Assembly: GCA_022775045.1 (NCBI GenBank)
Contig: JALFLB010000043.1
Span: 1 to 64,000, forward strand
DNA: 64,000 bases
From: Agathobacter sp.
GTDB taxonomy: Bacteria > Bacillota > Clostridia > Lachnospirales > Lachnospiraceae
Direction: 5' to 3'
The position numbers were made by a program, and so were the translations under genes. Under the pieces are notes generated by a model. The model saw nothing but the letters and a program-made list of their open reading frames with translations. It was not told the DNA's origin and made no database searches. Numbering within the stretch: the stretch's first letter is position 1; each line of letters opens with the position of its first letter. Below, in pieces: positions 1 to 7,419 of this stretch.

Positions 1-320
1 ATCATTTATCCGATATTCAGAAAAAGGAATTGTTCCGTGAAATATATGATAAGTTACCGACCGGTGGGGTGTTTGCAAATTATGACCAGTTTTGCGCAGA
101 TACATCCGAAATGAGTAACTGGATGGATTCCTATTGGGAATTGCAATTATATCATAGCGGACTTGCTGATAGAGATATTGAACTTTGGAAGGAAAGAAGA
201 AAACTCGATAAAGAGTGTTCGGTTGAAACAGAGATGGCTATGCTCAGAGCCTGCCAATTTACGGAAGTTCAATGTATTTATTTCTACCATAAGTTTTCAG
301 TAATTGTTGCAAAGAAATGA
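1..320 (+). CDS. SAM-dependent methyltransferase, C-terminal part (5' end outside window)
   Basis: The reading frame is open from base 3, so the gene begins upstream of the window. The first codons read HLSDIQKKELF and lead into KLPTGGVFANYDQF. This matches the post-motif region of class I SAM-dependent methyltransferases, where a helix of the type 'H..DE.K..LF..IY..L.PGGVF.N.D' follows the SAM-binding core. About 105 residues are visible. The SAM-binding glycine motif lies outside, so the substrate cannot be judged. The C-terminus (YFYHKFSVIVAKK) resembles the last beta-strands of such enzymes. A TTG at 30 could be mistaken for a start, but the frame clearly continues upstream. The next genes downstream are fragments, so this gene sits at the edge of a degraded region. 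Confidence 0.7.
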   Translation, partial: HLSDIQKKELFREIYDKLPTGGVFANYDQFCADTSEMSNWMDSYWELQLYHSGLADRDIELWKERRKLDKECSVETEMAMLRACQFTEVQCIYFYHKFSVIVAKK

Positions 321-386
321 GATGTATTCTATTTGTTCAAAAGCGGGTGGTTTTTGACTCTACCATGCTATTATGGAGGATTAGGT

Positions 387-503
387 ATGAACGAAGGATT
401 CATTATCAAGGCAAACTGGATCATGTTCAAAAAGCCAATTCTTGATAATCTGTATCTGCTGGGAGAATCGAAGGCGTTTTATAGAAAAGTCAGGGTAGCA
501 TGA
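387..503 (+). CDS. Unrecognised 38-residue ORF, possibly a gene fragment
   Basis: An ATG at 387 follows a good ribosome site (GGAGGA at 375-380, 6 nt spacing) and opens a 38-codon frame ending with TGA at 501-503. The predicted peptide (MNEGFIIKANWIMFKKPILD then a basic tail) matches no family I recognise. The next frame starts at 505 and is shifted by one base relative to this one. The ORF may therefore be the start of a gene whose remainder was lost or frame-shifted rather than a true small protein. The ribosome site is the only positive evidence for translation. Confidence 0.3.
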   Translation: MNEGFIIKANWIMFKKPILDNLYLLGESKAFYRKVRVA

Positions 504-504
504 G

Positions 505-1281
505 GTGAAGCAAGGATGCAAAAGTCAAAAGGCAACCCATCCTTATACCTGGCAATATACTGTTACTGTTGAGGATAAAGACCGATTCACTGCAACTTTC
601 ACCAGATGTGGCATCTATGAATATCTGAAAAGCCGCGGAATGGCAGAAATCGTGCCGGCTATGTGTGCCCTTGACTATACATTCGGAGAAGAAGAAAATC
701 ATATTTTCCTGCGAAAACAAATAATTGCGACCGGCGGAACAGTCTGCGATTGCCACTATGTGCGCAAATTTTCTGCAACACCGGAGGAAATTGCCGAAAG
801 TGCTGAAGATCAAAGAAAAGAAGCACTTCGCGGCGGAAGAAGCAAAGGATACGATTCTGTCATTTTGGTTGCAAACAGTATCGGGGCTTTTTTGTCGATG
901 AATACCTTAGCTGAGAAGAACATTTCCCAAGCCATGTTTATTTCGCCCATCGTAAATATGGAGAGATTAATTACGAATATGATGAAGTGGTCAAATGTAA
1001 TAGAGGAAGAGTTGCAAAGTAAAAAAGAGATTTCTACAGAGTTTGGAGAAAACTTATCTTGGGAGTATCTGTGCTATGTGCGAAAACATCCGATCAAGTG
1101 GAGTATCCCCACCTGCATTCTGTATGGTGGAAAGGATCACCTGACATCCAGAGAAACTATATCCGAGTTTGCGGATCGAATTGGCGCAAATCTTACCGTA
1201 ATGGAGAATGGAGAACACTGGTTCCATACAGAGGAACAGATGAAAGTCCTTGATAATTGGGTGTGCAGCTCCATTCGTTAA
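505..1281 (+). pseudogene. Chimera: tail of an ATC-hydrolase-type protein joined to a headless alpha/beta hydrolase
   Basis: The frame is continuous for 258 residues but reads like two partial genes. Residues about 10-88 (core IYEYLKSRGMAEIVPAMCAL, then GGTVCDC) resemble the C-terminal half of the L-2-amino-thiazoline-4-carboxylic acid hydrolase family (PF14196). From about residue 90 it becomes an alpha/beta hydrolase. A nucleophile-elbow-like VANSIG has Ser at 125, and late Asp (GGKDH) and His (GEHWFH) residues could complete a triad. The N-terminal strands and oxyanion region of the hydrolase are absent. The likely start is a GTG with no clear ribosome site, and an in-frame stop (TAG, 496-498) lies just upstream. 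I read this as a deletion junction between two genes. A functional fusion protein cannot be excluded because the frame is intact. Confidence 0.6.
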
Positions 1282-1488
1282 CTTCATAAGTGTATCAAGA
1301 AAAATGGTACAGAACTCGTTTCAAATGAAATCAAAATAAATATGCTCCAGACTCAGGTCTACAAAAATGGAGAGCAGATTGAACTTACGGTGGGAGAGTA
1401 CAAACTGCTCTGTCTTTTTATGCAGAATCCGAATATCGTTCTGACAAAAAATCAGATACTGCAAAGTCAAAGATCGAGGCATTTTTAG
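1282..1488 (+). pseudogene. Tail of an OmpR/PhoB-family response regulator (DNA-binding domain remnant)
   Basis: In the same frame as the preceding chimera, directly after its TAA, the codons spell a headless winged-helix domain. The recognisable part is VYKNGEQIELTVGEYKLLCL, followed by FMQNPNIVLTKNQIL, typical of the OmpR/PhoB effector domain (compare LTPMEYNLLYLFMRNPGKVL in the intact regulator at 3084). No receiver domain, start codon or ribosome site precedes it. The match stops abruptly after NQIL, before the recognition helix, and a stop follows seven codons later. Its position just ahead of a sensor kinase suggests it was once part of a regulator-kinase pair. Confidence 0.65.
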
Positions 1489-1532
1489 CAGGGAACATAG
1501 ATGAAAAAGCGGAAAATATGGTATACTATTAA
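1467..1532 (+). pseudogene. C-terminal fragment of an unidentified protein overlapping the kinase promoter
   Basis: In the frame beginning at 1467 the codons read SKIEAFLAGNIDEKAENMVY plus Tyr and then TAA (1530-1532). The composition looks like a real protein C-terminus rather than random frame. It begins exactly where the response-regulator homology at 1282-1488 fails, which suggests a second deletion junction at about 1465-1470. I do not recognise the family. The final codons overlap the extended -10 promoter of the downstream kinase gene. Confidence 0.3.
1519..1527 (+). promoter_or_regulatory. Extended -10 promoter for the sensor kinase gene
   Basis: TG-G-TATACT at 1519-1527 is an extended -10 element. 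A recognisable -35 hexamer is missing at 16-18 nt upstream. A start site near 1534 would give a leader of about 30 nt before the TTG at 1564. The element lies inside gene-fragment sequence, so it may have been recruited after the deletions. Confidence 0.45.
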
Positions 1533-1563
1533 AAGTTAATTGTAAATGAAACGAGGTGTTTTT

Positions 1564-3087
1564 TTGGATAATCATAAGAAATATGAGCTGTGGATTATTG
1601 ATATAACAAAATTATTGGCAGTTGTTTGCGGTGCAACTCTGCTTGGAATATTGTTTGTAAAGTCAGGATTTCCCGAAACAAATATTGTTGTAATCTATAT
1701 CTTTGCGGTACTTTTAGTGGCACGTTTTACAACAGGATATTTTTATGGGATTCTGTCCTCAGTCGTGTGTCTTTTATGTTTTAATTATTTTTTTACGGCA
1801 CCTTACCATACTCTGGCAGTCAATGATCCGAGCTACATGATAACCTTTTGTATCATGTTGATTACAGCACTGATTACCAGTGCACTTACAACAAAGGAAA
1901 AGTTGATGACTATGGAAGCTACCAGAAAAGGTATGGAGAGTCAGACACTCTATATGCTTTCCAGCAAACTTTCTGATGCAGCAGATATCGAAGCTGTGAT
2001 AAAGATAGCGGCGGAGAGTATGAGCAGATTGTTACAGGTAAATGTAGGATGTATCTATGTAGGAGAGCAGGCAGAACCAATCTATATTCAGCAGCTTGAA
2101 AAAGAGCAGCTCCACAGAAGTGTTACAGATGTTGATGAAATCCGTAGAAAATTTACAAATCTACGAACAGAATATCTCGAGAATGAGGAAAATTGGACTT
2201 TTCCGGTCAACGGACAGAACAGACTTTTGGCAGTTATCATGATTGACAGAAAAGTATCAGAAGAAGAACTTTCCTCGAATAGGAAACTGATTCATTCCAT
2301 GATTGAAAATATTTCTCTTGCATTGGAACGTATTGAGATTACCATTGAAAGAGTAAGAGACAGACAACGGATGGAACGAGAAAGGGAGAGAGCAAATCTT
2401 CTCAGAGCAATTTCTCATGATTTGCGCACACCTCTTTCCGGAATTATGGGTTCTGCGGAAATGTTAATGGATATGACCGAAAAGGAGGATAATCGCCAGA
2501 AACTTCTAAAAGGTATCTATCAGGATGCGGACTGGTTAAAATCATTAGTGGAAAATATATTAAGTTTGACAAGATTGCAGGATGGAAAGATATTAGTACA
2601 TAAAGAAATGGAGGCACTGGAAGAGGTTATTGCATGTGCGGTGGCACATATAGAAAAAAATTATCCGGACAGGGAAATACAGGTTGAGATACCGGAAGAT
2701 TTTAGAATGGTTCCCATGGATGCAAAGCTGATTGAACAGGTAATCATCAATCTGTTGGATAATGCGGTAAAGCATACTACCTGTGAGGAGAAGGTTACAG
2801 TCTGTGTAAGCTATTTGCCTGACAAGGCACAGGTGACAGTCAAGGACGAAGGAGAAGGGATCGCGAAAGAGGATGAAGGGAATCTGTTCCAGATTTTTTA
2901 TACCTCAAAGACAAGAGCTGCCGATGTCAGAAAGGGGATTGGACTTGGACTTACAATCTGCGAAACAGTTGTGAATGCTCACGGAGGAACGATTACCGGA
3001 AGAAACAGAAAAAACGGTAAGGGTGCTGAGTTTATTTTTACATTACCGGTATCTGTTCAGGAAGAAGGAAAGGAAGGACACCAATGA
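1564..3087 (+). CDS. kdpD: KdpD-type sensor histidine kinase, short form without the N-terminal KdpD domain
   Basis: This membrane sensor kinase of about 507 residues is predicted to phosphorylate the regulator encoded next. Domains in order are a DUF4118-like four-helix membrane block (about residues 10-105), a GAF-like region (about 125-265), a HisKA dimerisation helix with the phosphate-accepting His at about 285 in RAISHDLRTPLSG, and an ATPase domain with N box INLLDNAVKHT and G box GIGLGLTICETV. Full-length KdpD has a large cytosolic KdpD/USP region before the membrane block, which is absent here, as in many Firmicutes homologues. I prefer TTG 1564 as the start because GAGGTG (1553-1558) sits 5 nt before it. 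The ATG at 1546 has no ribosome site. The stop overlaps the next start (ATGA). No kdpFABC pump genes are nearby. Confidence 0.85.
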   Translation: MDNHKKYELWIIDITKLLAVVCGATLLGILFVKSGFPETNIVVIYIFAVLLVARFTTGYFYGILSSVVCLLCFNYFFTAPYHTLAVNDPSYMITFCIMLITALITSALTTKEKLMTMEATRKGMESQTLYMLSSKLSDAADIEAVIKIAAESMSRLLQVNVGCIYVGEQAEPIYIQQLEKEQLHRSVTDVDEIRRKFTNLRTEYLENEENWTFPVNGQNRLLAVIMIDRKVSEEELSSNRKLIHSMIENISLALERIEITIERVRDRQRMERERERANLLRAISHDLRTPLSGIMGSAEMLMDMTEKEDNRQKLLKGIYQDADWLKSLVENILSLTRLQDGKILVHKEMEALEEVIACAVAHIEKNYPDREIQVEIPEDFRMVPMDAKLIEQVIINLLDNAVKHTTCEEKVTVCVSYLPDKAQVTVKDEGEGIAKEDEGNLFQIFYTSKTRAADVRKGIGLGLTICETVVNAHGGTITGRNRKNGKGAEFIFTLPVSVQEEGKEGHQ

Positions 3088-3797
3088 TTCAGGAAAAAAT
3101 ACTCGTGGTAGAAGATGACATACAAATTCAGAATTTTATGGTATATACACTTGAAAATGCCGGATTTGAAGCCTCTGCGGTGCCTAGTGGAAAAGAAGCT
3201 ATTGAATGTATGATAAGAAAAGACATAGACTTAATCCTGCTTGATCTGGGGCTGCCGGATATGGACGGCATGGATGTTTTACACAAAGTCAGGGAATGGT
3301 CTTGTGTGCCAATTATTATCGTATCAGCAAGGGATCAGGATAAAGAAAAGGTAACTGCTCTCGACGATGGGGCAGATGATTATTTGACCAAGCCCTTTTC
3401 AGCTACAGAATTGATGGCAAGAATCCGGGTTGCCTTAAGACATTATTACCGGATGAATCAAAAGGAAGAGGTAGAAAAGCCTGACGATGCTGTTTACACC
3501 AATGGAGAAATTTGTCTGGATAATGGAAAACATATGGTATATAAAAGCGGACAGGAGATACATCTGACGCCAATGGAATATAATCTTTTGTATCTTTTTA
3601 TGAGAAATCCGGGAAAAGTGCTGACATACCATACAATCCTCCAAAAAATCTGGGGAGAAGGTTATGGTGAGGATACGCAGGTCTTACGTTCGGTCATGGC
3701 ATCAACCAGAAGAAAGATTGAGAATAATCCTGCAAAACCGGAGTATATACTGACAGAAATCGGTGTTGGCTATCGTATGAAGGAAAGAGACAAATAA
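3084..3797 (+). CDS. kdpE: KdpE-type response regulator (OmpR family)
   Basis: The 237-residue two-component regulator has a receiver domain (about 1-120) with acidic pocket EDD (10-12), phospho-acceptor Asp54 (LLLDLGLPD) and the conserved Lys in LTKPF. An OmpR/PhoB winged-helix domain follows (about 140-232; HLTPMEYNLL, then GVGYRM at the end). Its start overlaps the kinase stop by 4 nt, so the two are translationally coupled partners. The pairing with a DUF4118 kinase and the overall pattern suit KdpE, whose known job is osmotic/potassium control. With no Kdp pump present, the Trk potassium operon 3 kb downstream is the likely target. Four direct repeats upstream of that operon fit an OmpR-type binding site. 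The copper ATPase directly downstream may be co-transcribed, as I see no terminator between them. Confidence 0.85.
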   Translation: MIQEKILVVEDDIQIQNFMVYTLENAGFEASAVPSGKEAIECMIRKDIDLILLDLGLPDMDGMDVLHKVREWSCVPIIIVSARDQDKEKVTALDDGADDYLTKPFSATELMARIRVALRHYYRMNQKEEVEKPDDAVYTNGEICLDNGKHMVYKSGQEIHLTPMEYNLLYLFMRNPGKVLTYHTILQKIWGEGYGEDTQVLRSVMASTRRKIENNPAKPEYILTEIGVGYRMKERDK

Positions 3798-3812
3798 AGA
3801 GAAGGCAATTGA

Positions 3813-3914
3813 CAAAATGAGGATATATTGGTGCAATCCGCCGCTGTGAATGCTGCAGTCAATGCTTTTAACAAGGAATTGCTGGCACATCACATCAAAG
3901 GCTGTGTTGCATGA
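3813..3914 (+). pseudogene. C-terminal remnant of a CsoR/FrmR-family metal-sensing repressor
   Basis: Sixteen bases after the kdpE stop the frame at 3819 reads [20 protein letters not shown] followed by [10 protein letters not shown] and a stop. This is the C-terminal helix of the CsoR (DUF156) family. It keeps the His-X3-Cys half of the copper site (HIKGC). The first two-thirds, including the other Cys ligand, is gone, and no start or ribosome site is present. Functional csoR genes commonly stand directly upstream of copA, as this remnant does. The repressor therefore appears to have been lost by a deletion that joined kdpE to the csoR tail. Local copper control is then either lost or taken over by another locus. 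Confidence 0.7.
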
Positions 3915-3933
3915 AATAAAAGGAAGTGAATCA

Positions 3934-6465
3934 ATGATGGAACAATATACAGTAACCGGTATGAGCTGTGCCGCCTGCACAGCCCGTGTGGAAAAAGCAG
4001 TATCAGGTGTGAAAGGAGTTACTTCCTGTTCGGTGAGCCTGCTGACCAATTCCATGGGCGTAGAAGGAACAGCATCTGCCGAGGAAATCATAGCGGCGGT
4101 TCGTGATGCAGGATATGAAGCATCTCTGAAAAATGGCAATAAGGATCAAACTACACGTTTATCCTCGGATGAGGATGCATTGAAAGATAGGGAAACTCCT
4201 GTGTTAAAAAAACGGTTAATTGCATCTCTCGGGTTTTGGATAGTACTTATGTATGTTTCCATGGGGCATATGATGTGGGGCTGGCCGCTGCCGCCGTTTT
4301 TTGATGACAACCACGTGGCAATGGGGCTTTTGCAGCTATTGTTAACGATTGCAATTATGGTCATTAATCAGAAGTTCTTTATTAGCGGCTTTAAGAGCTT
4401 GTGGCACCATGCTCCGAATATGGATGCGTTGGTTGCATTAGGCTCTGTGGCAGCTTTCGTCTATAGTACAGTTGCACTGTTTGCTATGACGGATGCACAG
4501 GTTAAAGGCAACGCAGATGCAGTAATGTCATACATGCACGAGTTTTACTTTGAATCTGCTGCCACGATTCTGACGCTGATCACTTTAGGAAAAATGCTTG
4601 AGGCACGTTCAAAAGGAAAAACCACCGATGCGCTAAAGGGGCTGATGAAGCTGGCTCCAAAGACTGCCACGCTTCTACGGGATGGTGCAGAAATTACTGT
4701 GCCGATTGAGCAGGTGGCAAAAGGTGATATTTTTGTTGTGCGTCCAGGTGAAAATATTCCTGTGGATGGAGCTGTTTTGGATGGAAACTCTGCAGTAGAT
4801 GAATCCACCCTGACAGGAGAGAGTATTCCTGTAGACAAAGCGGTCGGGAGTGCAGTTTCCGCAGGAACATTAAACCAATCGGGTTATATACGCTGTGAAG
4901 CGACAAGAGTAGGCGAAGACACTACGCTCTCGCAAATTATCCAGATGGTCAGCAATGCGGCTTCAACAAAAGCACCGATTGCCAAGGTCGCAGACAAGGT
5001 GTCAGGTGTATTTGTTCCTGCCGTTATCGCAATTGCGGTGATAACGGTTATTGCATGGCTTCTCGCCGGACAGACAACAGGATTTGCTTTGGCACGAGGA
5101 ATTTCTGTGTTAGTGATTAGTTGTCCTTGTGCACTTGGTCTTGCTACACCGGTTGCCATTATGGTTGGCAACGGAATGGGTGCAAAAAACGGAATTCTTT
5201 TTAAGACGGCTGTGTCGTTGGAAAAAACGGGCAGGACACAGATTGTGGCACTTGATAAAACAGGAACGATTACCCGGGGAGAACCAAAGGTTACGGACAT
5301 GATTCCGATAAATGGTAAGAGTGAAACGGAACTTTTGGCAATTGCCTATGCGTTGGAGAAAAAGAGCGAACATCCGCTGGCAAGGGCAATCCATCAGGCA
5401 GCTGAGCAGGAGGGAGTGTCGGCAGACGAGGTCGAACAATTTCAGGTATTGCCCGGAAATGGGATTCAAGCAATGCTTAATGGCACAGCTTTGTATGGTG
5501 GCAGTTATAAATTTATCAGTGAACAAATTCAAGTGACTGATGAGATAAATGAAATGTCAGAGCGTCTTTCGGCAGAAGGAAAAACACCCTTGTTTTTTGC
5601 CTGCGATGGTGAGCTTATGGGTATCATTGCCGTAGCGGATACCATCAAAGAGGACAGTCCTCAGGCAATAAAAGAAATGCAGAATATGGGCATCCATGTG
5701 GTGATGCTGACCGGTGATAACGAACGTACAGCTAAAGCAATCGGGTCAAAGGTAGGTGTGGATGAAGTAATCGCCGGAGTACTTCCTGATGGAAAGGAAA
5801 GTGTAATCAGAAAACTTCAGCAAAAAGGAAAAGTCATCATGGTTGGTGATGGCATCAATGACGCTCCGGCACTGACAAGTGCCGATATTGGCATTGCCAT
5901 TGGTGCAGGTGCGGATGTTGCGATTGATGCAGCGGATGTGGTGTTGATGAAAAGCTGCCTGTCCGATGTACCTGCAGCCATACGTCTAAGCCGTGCAACT
6001 CTGCGTAATATTCACGAGAATCTGTTTTGGGCATTCATCTACAACATTATCGGTATTCCATTGGCGGCGGGTGCTTTTATCAGTGTTTTGGGGTGGCAGT
6101 TAGATCCAATGTTCGCTGCGGCAGCCATGAGCTTGTCCAGTTTTAGTGTAGTGACAAACGCACTGCGTTTGAATTTCTTTCGGATGTATGATTCCAAGCG
6201 GGATCATAAAATCAAAAATGAATATAAAATCACAATAAAAAAGGAGATAAAAACTATGGAAAAGACATTGAAAATCGAAGGTATGATGTGTGGGCATTGC
6301 GAAATGCACACAAAAAAAGCTCTGGAAGCAATTGATGGTGTGACAAAGGTGGAGGTCAGTCACAAGACGGGAACCGCTGTTGTAACGCTTGATAAGGACG
6401 TTTCGAACGATGTTCTGAAACAGGCTGTTGCCGATCAGGAATATGAAGTAACAGATATTCAATAA
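3934..6465 (+). CDS. copA: Copper-translocating P1B-type ATPase fused in frame to a C-terminal CopZ-like domain
   Basis: This membrane pump of about 843 residues is predicted to export Cu(I) using ATP. An N-terminal HMA domain has the metal motif GMSCAAC (Cys12, Cys15). The membrane metal site is CPC (about 397-399, [11 protein letters not shown]). The actuator has TGES, the phosphorylated Asp is about 441 in [13 protein letters not shown] carries the P1B His-Pro, and GDGINDAP is the hinge. The core ends near [10 protein letters not shown]. The frame then continues through a linker into a second HMA domain (GMMCGHC), which is unusual because CopZ is normally separate. The start chosen is ATG 3934 (or 3937) after AGGAAG at 3921-3926; an upstream in-frame ATG at 3850 lies in csoR-remnant sequence. 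It may be transcribed with kdpDE. The match to CopA is strong and the metal is inferred from CPC plus HMA. Confidence 0.92.
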   Translation: MMEQYTVTGMSCAACTARVEKAVSGVKGVTSCSVSLLTNSMGVEGTASAEEIIAAVRDAGYEASLKNGNKDQTTRLSSDEDALKDRETPVLKKRLIASLGFWIVLMYVSMGHMMWGWPLPPFFDDNHVAMGLLQLLLTIAIMVINQKFFISGFKSLWHHAPNMDALVALGSVAAFVYSTVALFAMTDAQVKGNADAVMSYMHEFYFESAATILTLITLGKMLEARSKGKTTDALKGLMKLAPKTATLLRDGAEITVPIEQVAKGDIFVVRPGENIPVDGAVLDGNSAVDESTLTGESIPVDKAVGSAVSAGTLNQSGYIRCEATRVGEDTTLSQIIQMVSNAASTKAPIAKVADKVSGVFVPAVIAIAVITVIAWLLAGQTTGFALARGISVLVISCPCALGLATPVAIMVGNGMGAKNGILFKTAVSLEKTGRTQIVALDKTGTITRGEPKVTDMIPINGKSETELLAIAYALEKKSEHPLARAIHQAAEQEGVSADEVEQFQVLPGNGIQAMLNGTALYGGSYKFISEQIQVTDEINEMSERLSAEGKTPLFFACDGELMGIIAVADTIKEDSPQAIKEMQNMGIHVVMLTGDNERTAKAIGSKVGVDEVIAGVLPDGKESVIRKLQQKGKVIMVGDGINDAPALTSADIGIAIGAGADVAIDAADVVLMKSCLSDVPAAIRLSRATLRNIHENLFWAFIYNIIGIPLAAGAFISVLGWQLDPMFAAAAMSLSSFSVVTNALRLNFFRMYDSKRDHKIKNEYKITIKKEIKTMEKTLKIEGMMCGHCEMHTKKALEAIDGVTKVEVSHKTGTAVVTLDKDVSNDVLKQAVADQEYEVTDIQ
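6256..6465 (+). CDS. copZ: CopZ-like copper chaperone made by internal initiation within copA
   Basis: Inside the 3' end of the copA frame an AAGGAG ribosome site (6241-6246) lies 9 nt before ATG 6256. It would start a 69-residue protein, [15 protein letters not shown] onward, ending at the shared stop. The size and the HMA motif with Cys12 and Cys15 match CopZ, the cytosolic Cu(I) chaperone that hands copper to CopA. The site suggests that the same mRNA yields both a CopA-CopZ fusion and free CopZ. Alternatively the two genes were once separate and loss of the copA stop codon joined them. Motif support is strong; use of the internal start is inference. Confidence 0.6.
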   Translation: MEKTLKIEGMMCGHCEMHTKKALEAIDGVTKVEVSHKTGTAVVTLDKDVSNDVLKQAVADQEYEVTDIQ

Positions 6466-6504
6466 TCCCCTCTGTTTTTTAATTTTGATTTTTCCTACAG
6501 TCTG

Positions 6505-6551
6505 AAGCAGATAACCTTAAGCTAATATGTTTTAAGGTTATCTGCTTTTTT
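6505..6551 (+). terminator. Rho-independent terminator after copA
   Basis: A perfect 16-bp inverted repeat (arms 6505-6520 and 6532-6547, core GCAGATAACCTTAA) with an 11-nt loop runs into six T residues. It separates the copper gene from the Trk operon. Confidence 0.9.
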
Positions 6552-6577
6552 CACATCATTTTTACACATGGTTATCA

Positions 6578-6628
6578 TTCTCACAGAATTCTCACAAGGC
6601 ACAAGGTAATTCCCACACTATTCTGACA
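6578..6628 (+). promoter_or_regulatory. Four direct repeats upstream of the Trk promoter, probable OmpR-family regulator site
   Basis: TTCTCACA (6578-6585), TTCTCACA (6589-6596), TTCCCACA (6610-6617) and TTCTGACA (6621-6628) are on the same strand with start-to-start spacing of 11, 21 and 11 bp, that is one, two and one helical turns. Direct repeats with 11-bp phasing are the usual binding mode of OmpR/PhoB-family dimers. The last repeat reaches the expected -35 position of the promoter with -10 at 6639-6644, as at activator-dependent promoters. The KdpE-type regulator at 3084 is the obvious candidate. Confidence 0.55.
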
Positions 6629-6638
6629 AGGAACAAAT

Positions 6639-6644
6639 TATAAT
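6639..6644 (+). promoter_or_regulatory. -10 box of the Trk operon promoter
   Basis: TATAAT at 6639-6644 is a consensus -10. The -35 region at 17 nt spacing is poor, which fits a promoter that needs an activator bound to the repeats just upstream. Transcription would start near 6651, about 33 nt before the first gene. Confidence 0.55.
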
Positions 6645-6683
6645 ACAGGTAAATTGATATTCCAATAAAGGGACGAATTTGAA

Positions 6684-7391
6684 ATGAGTCATACATTGGA
6701 AGAAAAATGTAGACAATTGATTTTACAAAGAAAATTTGAACAGTGTCAGAAAGAGATAGAAACAGCGATGGCAGAAATGCCTCATTGTGCGATTCCACAT
6801 AACCTGATGGGAATCTTGATGGAGACGGAATCAAACCATATCCTTGCCATGAACCATTTTAGGGCTGCTTATGCGCTGGATCCTACCTATATTCCTGCCC
6901 GGTATAACATGGAACTGTACGGGCAGATGTACCGCACCGGAAAATACGCCTATACCGAGGAGGATTGCCCGGTCGAAAATGATAAGCTTATGGAAAAGAG
7001 CTATACCATTATTGCCGGTTGTGGGCGCCTGGGAGCAAGCATTGCAGGGAAGCTGTCAGAGCAAAAAAAAGATGTTATGATTATAGATTGCGACAAGACA
7101 GCCTTTCGCAAACTTCCCTTATCTTTCGGCGGATTGACGTTAGCGGCCAGTGTAACTGATTTGGAAAGACTCAAAGTGGCAGAAATCGATAGAGCAACGT
7201 TATTTCTTGCTGTAACGGATGATGACTGTACAAATATCTGCGCAGCACAGATCGCAAAAGAGGTATTTCATATAAAAAAAGTGATAACGCGAATTTATGA
7301 CGAAGAAAGAATACCTCTTGTAACGGGAATGGGAATTGATACGATCTGTCTCACCAAATTGTCGGAAAAAGAAATTTCTGATTATATTTAG
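6684..7391 (+). CDS. TPR-like domain fused to a TrkA_N (RCK) NAD-binding domain, first gene of Trk operon
   Basis: The protein has 235 residues. Residues about 1-95 look like two or three TPR-type helical repeats (DPTYIPARYNMELYGQ is a typical second-helix pattern). From about 108 a Rossmann TrkA_N domain begins with the dinucleotide motif IAGCGRLGAS and continues to LTKLSEKEISDYI. A TrkA_C domain is missing. TrkA-type proteins are cytosolic rings that gate the TrkH channel in response to nucleotides. The TPR extension could add a protein-binding surface. The next genes encode a complete TrkA and TrkH, so this is probably a second gating subunit of the same potassium-uptake system. Architecture is seen directly; the role is inferred from context. 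Confidence 0.75.
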   Translation: MSHTLEEKCRQLILQRKFEQCQKEIETAMAEMPHCAIPHNLMGILMETESNHILAMNHFRAAYALDPTYIPARYNMELYGQMYRTGKYAYTEEDCPVENDKLMEKSYTIIAGCGRLGASIAGKLSEQKKDVMIIDCDKTAFRKLPLSFGGLTLAASVTDLERLKVAEIDRATLFLAVTDDDCTNICAAQIAKEVFHIKKVITRIYDEERIPLVTGMGIDTICLTKLSEKEISDYI

Positions 7392-7419
7392 AATGTTTCA
7401 TTGATGGGAGGACGAAATT

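Noticed and set aside
3850-3933. 28-codon upstream extension of CopA
   Set aside because: Its sequence lies in another frame of the csoR remnant and lacks a ribosome site; ATG 3934 follows AGGAAG and gives a normal HMA start.
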